64,000 nucleotides of DNA from assembly GCA_030407315.1 (NCBI GenBank), contig JALQPE010002354.1, positions 141,954 through 205,953 on the forward strand, given 5' to 3'. This DNA is from Asparagopsis taxiformis (taxonomy: Eukaryota > Rhodophyta > Florideophyceae > Bonnemaisoniales > Bonnemaisoniaceae). The notes under the pieces are model-generated. The model searched no databases and was not told the DNA's origin. It saw only the letters and a list, made by a program, of their open reading frames with translations. Each line of letters begins with the position of its first letter. Positions within the stretch are counted from its first letter, which is position 1. Of the stretch, positions 14,001-24,617 are shown one piece after another. The position numbers and the translations under genes are program-made.

Positions 14001-15102
14001 GTACTGCACTCAATATCCTGAAGCAGGTAAGATTCTTGACAAACCAAATCTTCATCGAATGCTAGAACTTTTTGTGCATACGATACCCATTTTTGGTCAT
14101 GTTTCTATTGTATCAGAGATGGTCCTAGAGAGCGTCCATCAACCACTTAAGCGCTGTCTCTCTCGAGATAATAATCACGGGTCTTATGTGGCAGCAATTG
14201 AACATGTACTGTGCCAGGATTGGCAAATCAGGATTGCGACTCTGATTGAAAGAAGCGAAAGAGACCGTCGGAATGAAATCCCTGTCAGCTCCGAAAAACA
14301 AGACGCTACGTTGAGGAGTATGCGAAGTTTATTTCTGGGTCACGAGGCTCTGCGTCTTGATGAATCAGATAGGCTCTGGGAAAAGTTCGCATTGGAGACA
14401 GATAGAAGGATTAAGGAAGCTTTGCAGAATCCTGTTTCGAAATTTTTGGCAGGAACAAAAGGCGTTAATGCGTCATGGACAGAAAATGATCGAAGATGGG
14501 AAGGAGCTGGTCGTATCTCCATGGCTTTTAGTAAAGAGGTGGAGTTGGGAAAAGCAATGCTGTCCGATGCTATCATTCCAGGGGAAAATACTCAAGAGCT
14601 GTTGGTCTCCGAGGAAATAATCGTGTATGATCGCGCAAGATTTATACAACAGAAAAGAAGTGGAATGAGAAGGAAATCCTATGCTCATAATATTCTGCGG
14701 GCTGGAAGTGTGATACAAGTAGTTTGCGAGGATCATAAACTCCATCAGGACTTTGTCGACAACGAACCATTGGTTTCTTCCAAGGGATTCAGTGGGAAAG
14801 CTGGCGTGTTTCTGGTATGTGGAATTATCGGTGTAAATAATACACGCTTATGGGTGGTGTCAAGGAGAATGTACATGGATGGTAACACTGGTCTCTATAG
14901 TGTGAAGGAATACGGACGGGTACAACTAGTTGAACTTTCGAAAGTGGTGAGGAGAACCGGAGCAGTTCATGCATGCAAACAAGACGGAAATTGCACAGTT
15001 CTCCTGAAAGAGAAAAAGATCGAACACTGCAGGTCAATCTATAATGGTGGATACTATCACGTAATTCTGCGGTGTAATGGCTATCCGCCAAGAATGGGGT
15101 AG
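11010..15102 (+). CDS. Tnp2/Plavaka-like DDE transposase
   Basis: Two frames (11010-12149 and 12037-15102) overlap and should form one protein of about 1,340 residues. The join is either a 1-nt shift near 12040 or a short intron ending at the pyrimidine-rich TTCCTTCCAG at about 12042-12051. The first part holds a disordered Ser-rich tail and a helical region (LLSWPKMLSILSVSGIDRFT). The second part has features of CACTA/Plavaka/KDZ-type transposases: IDVTACVADYPAAASAVDVM followed by a Cys pair (NVPCTHCIFP), a DPYRNSAVAPDHLFMGLARN helix, and a C-terminal FGHVSIVSEMVLESVHQPLK motif. The protein would cut and move its own element. Catalytic acids cannot be assigned with certainty by eye. No terminal repeats were found around it. 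It ends with TAG at 15100-15102. Confidence 0.65.
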
Positions 15103-16530
15103 AACAGATTTCAAGCAATAGGATTTCAAGGGACGCGGAAGGTATTTTACCTTCACAGCGTTAGCTGAAGTACGAACAAGCAGTTGACAGATTGAAGACC
15201 GTAGCGGCACAGTCTGCACCCAACATGTGTTATCCAGCAGTTTCGGTGGCTCAGCGCACGCATTTTGAAATCAGAATGTCCGTCGGCGCCCAGCATCCGA
15301 GCGATAGAAACTGTCTGGTCTCAAATTTCCTACGCACTGATGCGTAGCAGTCGGCATGTCTGAGGCAAACGTTCGTGGTCGCCCCCAGAAGGGAAATATG
15401 TCTGCAGTTCCTCACCCCTCAGGAGGAACGTTTCTACGGTTAGGTCATCGCTTTCGTCCTACTCCCACCATCCAACTCTATCTCAAGACTCCGTAGCTTA
15501 GTCCGGACCGCTACCGGCAGGGCTATTGTTACACACTCCGGCAGAACCTCAGCCCGAAGGACTACAGAACTCCTATCCCTCGTAGCTGTCGGGAAACACT
15601 TCTGGTACACATTGCTATAATATTGCGTTCTCTTATATATCTATCAATGACCACATCGAGTTCTGGGTGTTGGATGCAAGCAGAATAATGCTGGAACATA
15701 TTGATAATGGAATCATAGAAAAAAGTTCTCTTACAGTTTTTACGATAAATGAGGAGAGAAAAAGCAAGACATAATTTAGGAAATGTTTCCATGAGCACTA
15801 TGAGAAACACTAGTCTAATGGGAAGAATCTATATATCTGGAATCGAAAAGTGTCAAATGAATGCAGAAAATCATTCTTTTGCAGTGAAAATAATACAGTG
15901 ACACATTGCAGCTATGCCGTCAAACATTATATTTCACATTTGTTCTATTCTGAACTTCTTTCTTCAGTTATTTGAAAGCATCAGGATGCATCCCCTACTT
16001 ATTTCAACGAATAAATATACATTCCTAATAAAAAAACATTATCGAATGTTTTTCTGTCTATCATTGCTGACGAACATTTTTTTAGATTAATACTTCTTGG
16101 GAGCATAGTTCAAGCTGTTTTACATTCCCCCTCTTCAAGAACGAAAAGTCAATTATTGCTTCCAAGTACAAAACATTCGGTTTAGTATTTTTTGCACAAT
16201 CCCAGACAACGTTACATTAATGGTCATCATAATCAAAGGTTACTGAGTACTTCATTTACTTTTGGAGTAATGATGGTTACAATCTGAAAGGTGTGCGGGG
16301 AAAATTTCACCGGGGATACATCGATGCATTCGTAATACTCCAATACTTTAATGAATTTTTGCAGCCTAGAAAAAGATTGGTCAAGTACTATTGTAATGCC
16401 CTATTAACTTTTGTAGCAATGGAGAAACCTCATACCAAATTTTCCGATGTATTTCGAGCAATACGTCACCCCGATGATTTTCTTGCTACACATCCATCAC
16501 TATTTTCTTGATTTCGTTGTCACGGAATAA
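15103..16530. other. intergenic, possible solo LTR fragment, AT-rich part
   Basis: 15240-15600 is GC-richer and non-coding, with a style (short CCGG-rich segments) like the gypsy LTR at 48676. It could be an old LTR, but no boundary is visible. 15600-16530 is AT-rich with no supported gene; a 72-codon frame at 16293-16511 has no recognisable features. Confidence 0.25.
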
Positions 16531-16544
16531 TTATTCTGTACGCA

Positions 16545-16690
16545 GTGAAAGTAGGTATGGAATGGAGGTGTGCACCGTGGAAACGGGGATAGGTAGCTGA
16601 AAATGCGTGCTAGAGTGGTATTGGGGTGTTTGAGGTACAGTACGGGGGAGGTGGGCACCAACTGGAAGGGGTGTGAGCGAGAGGATAAAA
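16545..16690 (-). repeat. dispersed repeat, inverted copy of 31828-31960
   Basis: Read on the minus strand, about 16690 to 16550 matches the plus strand at 31828-31960 with few differences. Shared landmarks are CCAGTTGGTGC at the start, then the CCTCCCCCGTACTGTACC region, then TTTCAGCTACCTATCCCCG. The similarity fades after the shared CATACCTACTTT. Confidence 0.7.
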
Positions 16691-16742
16691 AAATTAAAGA
16701 CGAAATTGGAGTCGACCGACAAGGAAAATAGAGTGGTCGCCG

Positions 16743-17042
16743 TGATGGATGCGGACATCCATGTCGAGCACGGCGGCAGAAATTTCTGGGCTCGAAATTT
16801 TGAATTTCTGAACCGGCGCCCGTCCTAGGTGGACCTAGACATGGCGGAAGTCCATCCCGAGGGGGACATCCGTGGTACTAGAAAAAATGAATGTCGTCCT
16901 AGTAATACTAGACGTACTGGACCACATGGACGTCCGGCTCTAGGCGGACATCCAAAAATACTGGAGAACATGGACGTCCGCCTAGTAATACTAGGTGTAC
17001 TAGAGGTTGTGGACGTCCGCGTCCATTTCCGAGAACACAGAC
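16743..17042. repeat. subterminal motif array (GGACGTCC / TACTAG), inverted relative to 32555-32720
   Basis: The stretch holds three GGACGTCC and three GGACATCC octamers plus repeated CTAGTAATACTAG and TACTAGA boxes. The inner end (GTACTAGAGG to GAACACAGACG, about 16996-17042) is an inverted match of 32555-32605. Arrays of short motifs near both ends are typical of the transposase-binding ends of CACTA-like elements. Confidence 0.6.
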
Positions 17043-17262
17043 GAATCTCGTTGCGGCGCTCGGAATTGTTCAGCTCACGCAACACTTCGTCGAGAACAGG
17101 ATGCTTCAGCGTTGCTATAGCCAAACGCGTCCACCGCCGGGCCGTGTTCGTTGAATTCATCATCCCCATGAACTGCGCCTCGAACAATGTTCGGATGACA
17201 TCAGACTCACGCAAGTCGCCAGCGTTTTCCACGTTATTTGCAACAGCAATCGTATGGATGAA

Positions 17263-18537
17263 CTACTGGATGGACGACAAGATTCGAACCAGGGAGCGCT
17301 CCGTCAGTTGCGTCCCAGTCGTATGGTTCGACCCTGCACTCTTGTGGATGATCTCATGAGGCTGAAGATCACTGTCGTCCTTGCGGCGAAGGTAGTACAC
17401 ATCCAGAGGCTGAGTAACCCAGCGCAAGCGGTTTGCCTCCTGTGGCACCTTGGTTCTGTGCATACGGGTGAGGCGCGTGAAGTCATCCGCAATGCTATGC
17501 ATAGCATTGAGACGATGCAGTCCGTCGATCACGGTCACGTTCGCATTGGCATGGAATTTGCCATTCTGGAACAGACGCGTGTCGGCGGGCAGATGTGTGT
17601 TCTGCGACCTAAGCACCGTCACAGTGATACGCGAAGAGCTCACATACCCCACAGCCAACATATTGTTGCGCAGGTCCTCCACGTGGTCTTCTTTCACATC
17701 GCGAAGGGTCACGGCCGGTTCTACTAGCTGCCTCACCAACACAGTCGCTCCTTCTCCGACGTAATCCGACGTCACAAACTTGGGCACCGTAATTTGCGTC
17801 CCCTGCTGCTCACGAATGCTTTCCGCCACCTCCGGTTCGTCGTCCACCTCGGTTACGTCCTGCGTAGTAGCTTCGGTGACGTTGGAGCGAGCAGGGTGCT
17901 TCGTGCCTCCACTGGAGGCTCTAGCAGAGCGAGCAGGGCGCTTCGTGCCTCCACTGGAGGGTCTCGCAGAGCGAGCAGGGCGCTTCGTGCCTCCCGAAAC
18001 CGGAATGGAGCGTGCTGGATGCTTCGTACCCCCCGAACCAGTGATTTCGCCTGCTGGACCGGTACTGGGCATCCGTCCCGAGCTGGCCTGGTTCGTCGCT
18101 GCGTTGAAGTTTGACGCTGCAGCAGGGGTACGAATGTCGCTAGGGCCATCCTCCGCAGCGGGGCACATCATCCGAGTATCCCAAGGGTAAAACGCCGCAG
18201 CGTATGCTCCACCCATCGTCTCCGGCGGTCCCTCGGCGCCATCAAACATGTACGGGAACGGGAGGTCCTTGAACTTGTCCTTAGTCGCAATGTTGCGCAC
18301 GACGATATAGTCCGCCTCGTCGGTTTCCGGCAGCTTGTGGTTGTGCAGCGTGCGCGGAAGGCCAACATCGCCACCAGCAGTGCTCACCGAAGCCGTCCCA
18401 ATATGCACAGCCGCACCGTCCACGTCCGCAAACAAATTGACATCGACGCCGCGCTTGAGTCCGCGAGACTCCGCTGACGCGCTCACTTGATCGCCGCAAA
18501 CCGTTGAAAACAAACTGCTGAAATGCGTATCCGCCAT
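17263..18537 (-). CDS. ParB-like DNA-binding protein with basic repeats
   Basis: The ATG at 18537 (MADTHFSSLF) is preferred; the open frame extends upstream to 18720 but that part looks like untranslated leader. The first 150 residues are poorly structured. Then come four basic units of about 17 residues built on GGTKRPARSAR and relatives (about 17885-18050), which look like AT-hook-type DNA-binding repeats. The ParB-like domain follows: TLRDVKEDHVEDLRNNMLAVG, then VIDGLHRLNAMHS, the helix that in ParB/Srx-fold proteins carries G-x-x-R. The frame stops at a TAG at about 17263-17265 directly after SSIQ. The same frame continues open with protein-like sequence (RTLFEAQFMGMMNS) to about 17040, so the TAG may be a nonsense mutation (CAG to TAG) or be read through. 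It reads outward from the inverted repeat at 18791-19096. DNA recognition for the methyltransferase at 21206 is an inference. Confidence 0.65.
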   Translation of the reverse strand: MADTHFSSLFSTVCGDQVSASAESRGLKRGVDVNLFADVDGAAVHIGTASVSTAGGDVGLPRTLHNHKLPETDEADYIVVRNIATKDKFKDLPFPYMFDGAEGPPETMGGAYAAAFYPWDTRMMCPAAEDGPSDIRTPAAASNFNAATNQASSGRMPSTGPAGEITGSGGTKHPARSIPVSGGTKRPARSARPSSGGTKRPARSARASSGGTKHPARSNVTEATTQDVTEVDDEPEVAESIREQQGTQITVPKFVTSDYVGEGATVLVRQLVEPAVTLRDVKEDHVEDLRNNMLAVGYVSSSRITVTVLRSQNTHLPADTRLFQNGKFHANANVTVIDGLHRLNAMHSIADDFTRLTRMHRTKVPQEANRLRWVTQPLDVYYLRRKDDSDLQPHEIIHKSAGSNHTTGTQLTERSLVRILSSIQ

Positions 18538-18790
18538 GGTTGTTGAGTTGGAAAGGAAAAGAGATGGTTGACGTTGACGTATTGGAGTGATGTGGATGGT
18601 AGGTTTCACGTTAAGTTGAAGAATGGTCGTGAACGCCAATCGCTGGAAATAATAACACAATAGAAACGAAATTTTGTTAGGTACACACCTATCGTGACCG
18701 CTGGAATGCAAGAGAGGCAATCGAGATGTGAGTGTCCTTTCGGAACGGGCCCGAGTCGGGCTCTCGAAACCTGACGAGGTGGCGTGAAGC

Positions 18791-19096
18791 AGGCAGTGTC
18801 CTTGATGTGTAATGTGTTAAAATTACAGCTGTCAAGCTAGGCGGCTTTTGGGGCGGCTGCGAGCACCCCTTTATCCGGGGAACACCCTGATTTGAGTTAA
18901 AATTTGGGCTATTCTCAAAAACATGCACATGTGAACATGTTTTTGAGATGGGGGTGTGCCGTACGGCACAATGGACCCGCCCAAATCATTGATTTTTGCA
19001 AGATTTTTTGTGCCCGAAATTGTAGAATTTCTGGGCTGGCCAGCAGTGCAATCGAGCTGGACATCCACCGGACGTCCATTTCAGGTTGGTCGTGTG
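18791..19096 (+). repeat. long inverted repeat, left arm (copy 1)
   Basis: About 300 bases match the reverse complement of 24618-24910 with small gaps. Inside lie a hairpin (CTCAAAAACATG at 18914-18925 with CATGTTTTTGAG at 18936-18947) and the perfect palindrome TGTGCCGTACGGCACA at 18955-18970. The ParB-like gene starts just outside and reads away from it. Confidence 0.85.
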
Positions 19097-19387
19097 CTGC
19101 CTACATCCACGCATTGCAGCAACTAAGTAGGCGGGTTCACTACTAATACAAAGTGCACAGAATATGAGTAACGTGATGGGTGAGTAGAGTTTGTGTTGAG
19201 GGAGTAAGGCGGGACCATGATGAAACACGGAAGAAGATTTCTCCCTACCATACCTTAGGCTTGAAGCCTGGAATCGACCCATGTTTCGGCGCCATTTAGC
19301 CTTACAGTTAGTGCTTACAGAAGCCAGTGACAACCCCACTCGGGGCGGCGGCCGGTGCCTGGGGCCGTTGTGGCCAAATTAGACACC

Positions 19388-19552
19388 ATGATTTGAATTA
19401 AAATTTGGGCTATTCTCAAAAACATGCACATGTGAACATGTTTTTGAGATGGGGGTGTGCCGTACGGCACAATCGACCCGCTGAAATCAAGGTTTTTTAC
19501 AATGTTTTTGCTGCCCGAAATTCTACAATTTCTCGGCTGGCCAGCAATGCAA
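19388..19552 (+). repeat. partial copy 2 of the palindromic repeat
   Basis: Same orientation as copy 1. It retains the hairpin and the exact 16-bp palindrome (19456-19471) and ends after GGCTGGCCAGCAATGCAAT, lacking the inner GGACATCC part. The sequence from here to 20060 has no supported gene. Confidence 0.8.
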
Positions 19553-20090
19553 TAGCTATCTGCTCTAAACCGATTCTAACAAGCAGAAAGAATCCTCTCC
19601 TTCATGACGATGCTCTCGAATTGAGTGCAATGCAACGGACTCCCTCCAAGAGAACGACAAAGCATCGTCTTTTCCAAGGCATTTCCGTACGAAAAATAAT
19701 CGAAAAACATATTTGACTTTGGCCTAACAGCTATCGCGAGCACCGTACTCAGCTATATTTCCTCTGTAATTTCCTTCCTCCAACCAATCAATAGCCGCTT
19801 GGTCACAGGCTTAAAAGCCTTCCACTATCTGTCCTATCCATCGAAGACCCTCGGAGGGTTCGATCCAGGCCTTGATCATCCATGATGGGTGTGCAACCCG
19901 AGAAATTGAAAATGGAACATATTGCGACAGGGACGAGATGTCATTCAATGAAAGAGATGTTCTCTTTCGTTTACTTTTTTCTAACAAGATTCTAAACGTC
20001 TACAAACCCTATGTCGTCCGTCCGTTTTCATCCCGGAGAGATGTGGATGTGAGGTAAGACGCAGTGGTGATGTTGTGTTGATTCCCACAG

Positions 20091-20400
20091 ACGGAGGTGG
20101 AGGAAGTGGCTACGGAGGAAGCCTGGAGAACTTCTTTGGTACTGACATCTCACATGTTGAACATGTGAGATATCAGTACCCATGGATGAGACGAAAAACA
20201 TGTTGAGGTCCGGTTCGGATATTCTTTCCATTAACGGAGGTAGAGGAGGCTATGGTGGAAGCCTGGAGAACATGTGGGATGTCAGTACCCATGGATCACA
20301 AGAAGAACATGTTGAGGTGCGGTTCGGATATTCTTTCCATTAACGGAGGTGGAGGAGGCTATGGTGGAAGCCTGGAGAAGAATAGAATAGTCCTATACCC
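20091..20400 (+). repeat. tandem repeat, about 110-bp units
   Basis: Three units begin with ACGGAGGTGGAGGAAG-like sequence at about 20091, 20235 and 20343, and contain GGAAGCCTGGAGAA and a conserved TACCCATGGAT. The first unit is longer because it holds an extra inverted repeat around CTCACATGTTGAACATGTGAG's arms (about 20146-20170). Confidence 0.7.
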
Positions 20401-20675
20401 ATGGATCACAAGAAAACGTTGTTAGGCTCCTTTTCGAAGCCCATTCGTCTCTTGAATAAATTTACCACCCAAATCATATACGATTGCCGAGTTGACACCC
20501 CGTATGTCTCGTTGGTAGACATAGCAGGGGTTCCACCACTCAGCTAGCGGGAAGTAGTTACTGATTATATGAGATATGGCTTAGCTCCCGCCAAAACCGA
20601 TAGCTCTGGGCTCAGGTTCTCCAAATGTGGTTATACGAATGTGTTCTGACAATGCTAGAAGACGAATATCTGCAT

Positions 20676-20880
20676 CCTGATTTGAATTAAAATTTGGGCT
20701 GTTCTCAAAAACATGCACATGTGAACATGTTTTTGAGATGGGGGTGTGCCGTACGGCACAATCGACCGCCCAAATCGATGTTTTTTGCAATATTTTTTCT
20801 GCCCGAAATTGTAGAATTTCTGGGCTGGCCAGCAATGCATCTGAGCTGGACATCCCCATGTCCAGTGGCCGTCCGGATGT
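20676..20880 (+). repeat. copy 3 of the palindromic repeat
   Basis: Full copy from CCTGATTTGAATT to the GGACATCC/GGCCGTCC part, with the exact 16-bp palindrome at 20745-20760. It lies about 330 bases upstream of the methyltransferase-SET gene and faces copy 4 (24618-24910) as an inverted partner. Confidence 0.85.
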
Positions 20881-21205
20881 CGCTCACCTGGTAAGCGTGA
20901 TGCACCTGTGACAACCTATGTGACTGCAGTCACAGCCGCCATGGCGGCCGTGCAGTACAACACTCAAAGACAGGGAATCACAATCTTTTTAAAATTTTTC
21001 TCTACCACGTATCCGTCACAACTTATTACCTACACCGGTTACGGGTTTCAAGACCTTTCCAGTGCTGTGCACCCGTATACTCTGTTCCGTTCGATATCAA
21101 CCAGTGTTCCTCACGAAAGAGTGCAAACGTCACGAGATACGTCGTCAAATTTGACTGTCTCGCCGAGCGGTCGCCATCCTGTACCGAATTTCCACTCATT
21201 CCATT

Positions 21206-24200
21206 ATGACGAATAAGCGCAGGCGCAACAGCAATCCGATCGTTGACGACGCAACCGTGCCAAATCTGCGCGAACCCGCTAGCCCTTGGGAGGATTCTAG
21301 TGACATGGGTACACGTCGAAACGTAGGTCGCGCCGCCCGCGAAACTACTCTCGCTGGCAAAGACTTCCTCCGCCTCTTGCTGGATTTATTCGCCCACTCA
21401 AGTTTCGCAGACTTGACGGACAAGCCGGGAGGTTTCACATACGCGGACCTTGGCGCTTGGGTTGCGCAGGGCACGGAAGAACAATTTGCGGCGCTGCAAG
21501 GTCGACTCAGCATGGCCTTCAGCGGTCGTTCGAAGAATGCTGGAGTCGAGGCGGATGTTGCCGAAATCGTCATGGCAGAGATGAACGTTGAGCGAGCCAA
21601 GCAGATTGTTCGTCTGGCATTACCGATTGCCGAGTTTTCAAGACAGGATGAGCGTATCGGGCAATGGGTTGAGCACTGCATCCTTTCTGGGATCGTGCCG
21701 CAGACCTTCCTTATTGGATGTAACATGCTTCCTTCGCCACTACAGGCGCCGCAGCGCGGGGAACCAAGCGCCTTCGTTCTTGCTCCACCGGAAACGTTCG
21801 AGGTATTGATGTATTTCCAAGCGTTGTCTATCATCCGAAATCACAACAAGAACCTGCCGCGTCGCCGAATAGGCGACGCGGCCGAAGAGGGGAACGAAGC
21901 CGCACGCGTCCCAGCCCATCGGAAAAGCACTAATCGAGCTTGTTACGTGGTTCAAGTTTTATACCATGCTTGGACCGATGTGGCCTTCGCCGCAAAGTTT
22001 TCCAGCTTCGAAGAGTTGATGGCGCCGTACATCATTTTCGACAGCAGTGAGCATTGGTTTGACGTGCTCGATGAAGGTCTATTCGCACCGATGGAGCAGA
22101 AGCTAGATCTCTACCACGACAAAGCTCCCCTATCTCATCCTGATGGATATGGTGGAAAAGTAGAGACAAGAACCAGTGCGCAGCACAGTGCATTTAGGGA
22201 CCTTGTGAGGAAGTTCTTCGACCGGTTGCAGTTTCTTATCGTCAACCCGGACCTGTACACCTGGCCGGAGTCCGACCGCTGGGGGGCGCTGGAAATATAC
22301 TTGTCAAGCGGAAATCCGGACAAGCTGCCAGCGTACTTTGACACCCTCGACGAAGACGTTATGGCTGTCCTCCGCCCGGCACCACAACCCGCGGACGCAG
22401 AAAAGGTCCCCAAGCCGGTTGATGACACTCCCACTCGTCGCAACACAGGAGGGAGAGGTTTGGTTCCGTCGACAAGACACACAACCAGGCTTCAACTTGG
22501 ACCTGGGAGGACCAGTCTTACTGCCCAAGGGCCGTCTCCCCCGTCACCGTCACCCCATGCGACAGAAGAGCAGGAAAGTGAAGGGCAGGCTCTCGCAAAG
22601 GACTTTCTTTCGAAAATGAGTCAGTATTGCCGGGTGTACGACGTCCCTTTCGAAGATTTGGTCAGTGCCGACGAGAGCCGAGAACACGTGCCCATCACGG
22701 GCAACGTTCAGCTCATTCTGACTGATCCGCCCTACAATGTTCGTCGGAAGAGGAACGATTCCAACTCTTCGTACGACAGGCTAACTGCAGAAGATATGCA
22801 GGCTAGCATCGAAGTGTTTGACGAGCTGTTGCGCCCCGGTGGCCACGGCATCGTGTTCTGCTCCGTTTTGCAGTTCTACGAATGGTTCCATTACTTGGAA
22901 ACGTACAAAGGACCGCAGTCAGAAGGCCCAACCGATGCTGCTGCCAGTGATGACGGGTCGGATGAAGAAGAGGTTACGTCCATGAATTCGGACTCCGAAG
23001 CATCGCAGCACAGTGGCGAAGAAAGTGCGGATGAGGAGGAGGACGAGGAGGAGGAGGACGTCGTTCGGAATTCAGTTTTCTTCGTTGACGAGGTACCTCT
23101 GTTGTTTGTCCGACTACCTGGGCACCTCTATCAAATGCCGGGGCGGAAGAGGTACCAACGCATGAACATGGCAGAGGTCGCTATCCACTTCTGGAAGCGA
23201 GGTGTTCCGTTCAAGACTGGAAGCGAGATGGTGGCCTATAGGAACCACGGATACATGGACGGCACGTACCCGGCGTGGTGCAACGTCACCATCAATATGC
23301 CCGCCATCGATTCGAATGAGATGGTGTGGCGAACAAGGAGCACAACCGGTGCTACGGTCAGAGTTCGTGCAGAGCAGAAGAGCGTCGCTCTCATGATGGA
23401 GTTGATCAGCCAGCATTCACAGCCTGGTGATATTGTTGTCGATCCATTCTCTGGCACTTTCGCAACGGGAAAAGCAGCTATGAGCTTGCCTGAGCACCGT
23501 GTTTTCGTCGGCAGTGACATGGACAAATTGTGTGTGGCACGATCGCTTCCAAAGCTGTGTGCAGTCATGTCACGTGTAATTCTTTCAAACAACACTGACA
23601 TGAGGGTCACGACAGAAGCGAAACAGAGTGCTGAGAAGTTCTTGGCGTCCCCCTCTGTCACGATGCGTACACAGAGGGAACGCAGGATCATCGAACCCCC
23701 ACCTGGCCTTCCCCTGTACCAGAGGTTCCCGAAATATATTCGGCAGTACCTCTGGCAGCTGTGCCCAGAGTCGATTGCGTCGCACGAGCACATGGAAAAA
23801 CCGGTACATTATTGGCCACCTTCCCTGCGCCGCTGGTTGCAAACTGAAAACCCTCGCGTGATGCGGCACACGATTGTGTTGCGAAAAAATTGAGCGTTCG
23901 ACCATCGCTGATTAAGCATCCAAATGCAGGAAGAGGGCTCTTCGCTGAACAGACATTTAATGTTGGCGACGAAGTATGTGCATACTACGGAACTGTTGTG
24001 TACTCTGATATGAGCAAGGAGTCGATGAGGTTCGCGTACGGAGAGGGTCACATGGCGATAACGAAGGAAACATTCTTGATGTATACCATCAAGCTGTATG
24101 CAACAGCAGAGGACGACGAAAACATCGAGCATCCAATTTGGATTGTTCCGGCTCCGTTCTGTTCGGCACATTTCATCAACGACCCGCGGTATTTGCGAGG

Positions 24201-24402
24201 TGAGGACACTCCGGCGGAAGACACCAGGCGGGTGGCCAACGTCGAGTTTGTCGAGAACTACAGCAGCGGTTCGACGGGGAAGAAGCTCAAGGCGAAGGAC
24301 CTAGAAAATCCGAAGATCATTGTAGTACGTGCAATCCGCGATATCTGTCCGGGGCAGGAGCTCTACTTTCATTATGGGACAGCGTTTAGAGCATGGAATT
24401 AG
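21206..24402 (+). CDS. DNA amino-methyltransferase joined to a SET domain by a 1-nt shift
   Basis: The first frame (21206-23893, 895 residues) starts at an ATG giving MTNKRRRNSN. Residues 1-400 are helical and unrecognised. The methyltransferase domain follows: catalytic motif IV LILTDPPYN at residues 504-512, KPGG-like RPGGHGIVF, a long acidic insert, then the cofactor motif VVDPFSGTFATGKAA at about 744-758. Motif IV before the glycine motif marks a beta-class N6-adenine or N4-cytosine enzyme of bacterial type. The frame ends at TGA 23891-23893, right after an A6 run. Shifting -1 there gives an open frame to 24402 that is a SET domain: AGRGLFAEQTF, YYGTVVY, SAHFINDPR, ANVEFVEN, and GQELYFHYGTAFRAW. 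So a 1,060-residue fusion writing both DNA and histone (or other protein) methyl marks is likely, provided the shift is an error or is programmed. Flanked by inverted repeats (copies 3/1 and 4). Confidence 0.75.
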
Positions 24403-24617
24403 GGTCACGAAAGATGTTTTCATTTCGACTACAAATAAAGCTATGTTCCAGAGTTGAGGTATATCATATAATGCAGCATGTCCAGCCACCATTAGTCCAG
24501 GGTGAAACCTATTGAGCAGTACTCGCCTGTCAAAAACCAATCGTTCACACTCCAGGTGCTCTTCATCCGAGCAGTGAACCTGACTGCTTGGATGCTGTTA
24601 TGCGTGCAGATGCAAAA

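Noticed and set aside
15240..15600. rRNA or structured RNA in the GC-richer spacer
   Set aside because: No conserved rRNA segment recognised; an old LTR is at least as likely.
17450..18190. Plus-strand open frames of 104-157 codons opposite the ParB-like gene
   Set aside because: Shadows of the GC-rich basic-repeat coding sequence on the other strand.
18986..19339. Minus-strand frames across the palindromic repeats, and equivalents near 20700 and 24650
   Set aside because: They are the repeat itself read in several frames; the same peptides recur wherever the repeat occurs.
19795..19880. tRNA-like B box (GGTTCGATCC) at about 19852
   Set aside because: No acceptable A box or cloverleaf could be drawn upstream; not called as tRNA or SINE.
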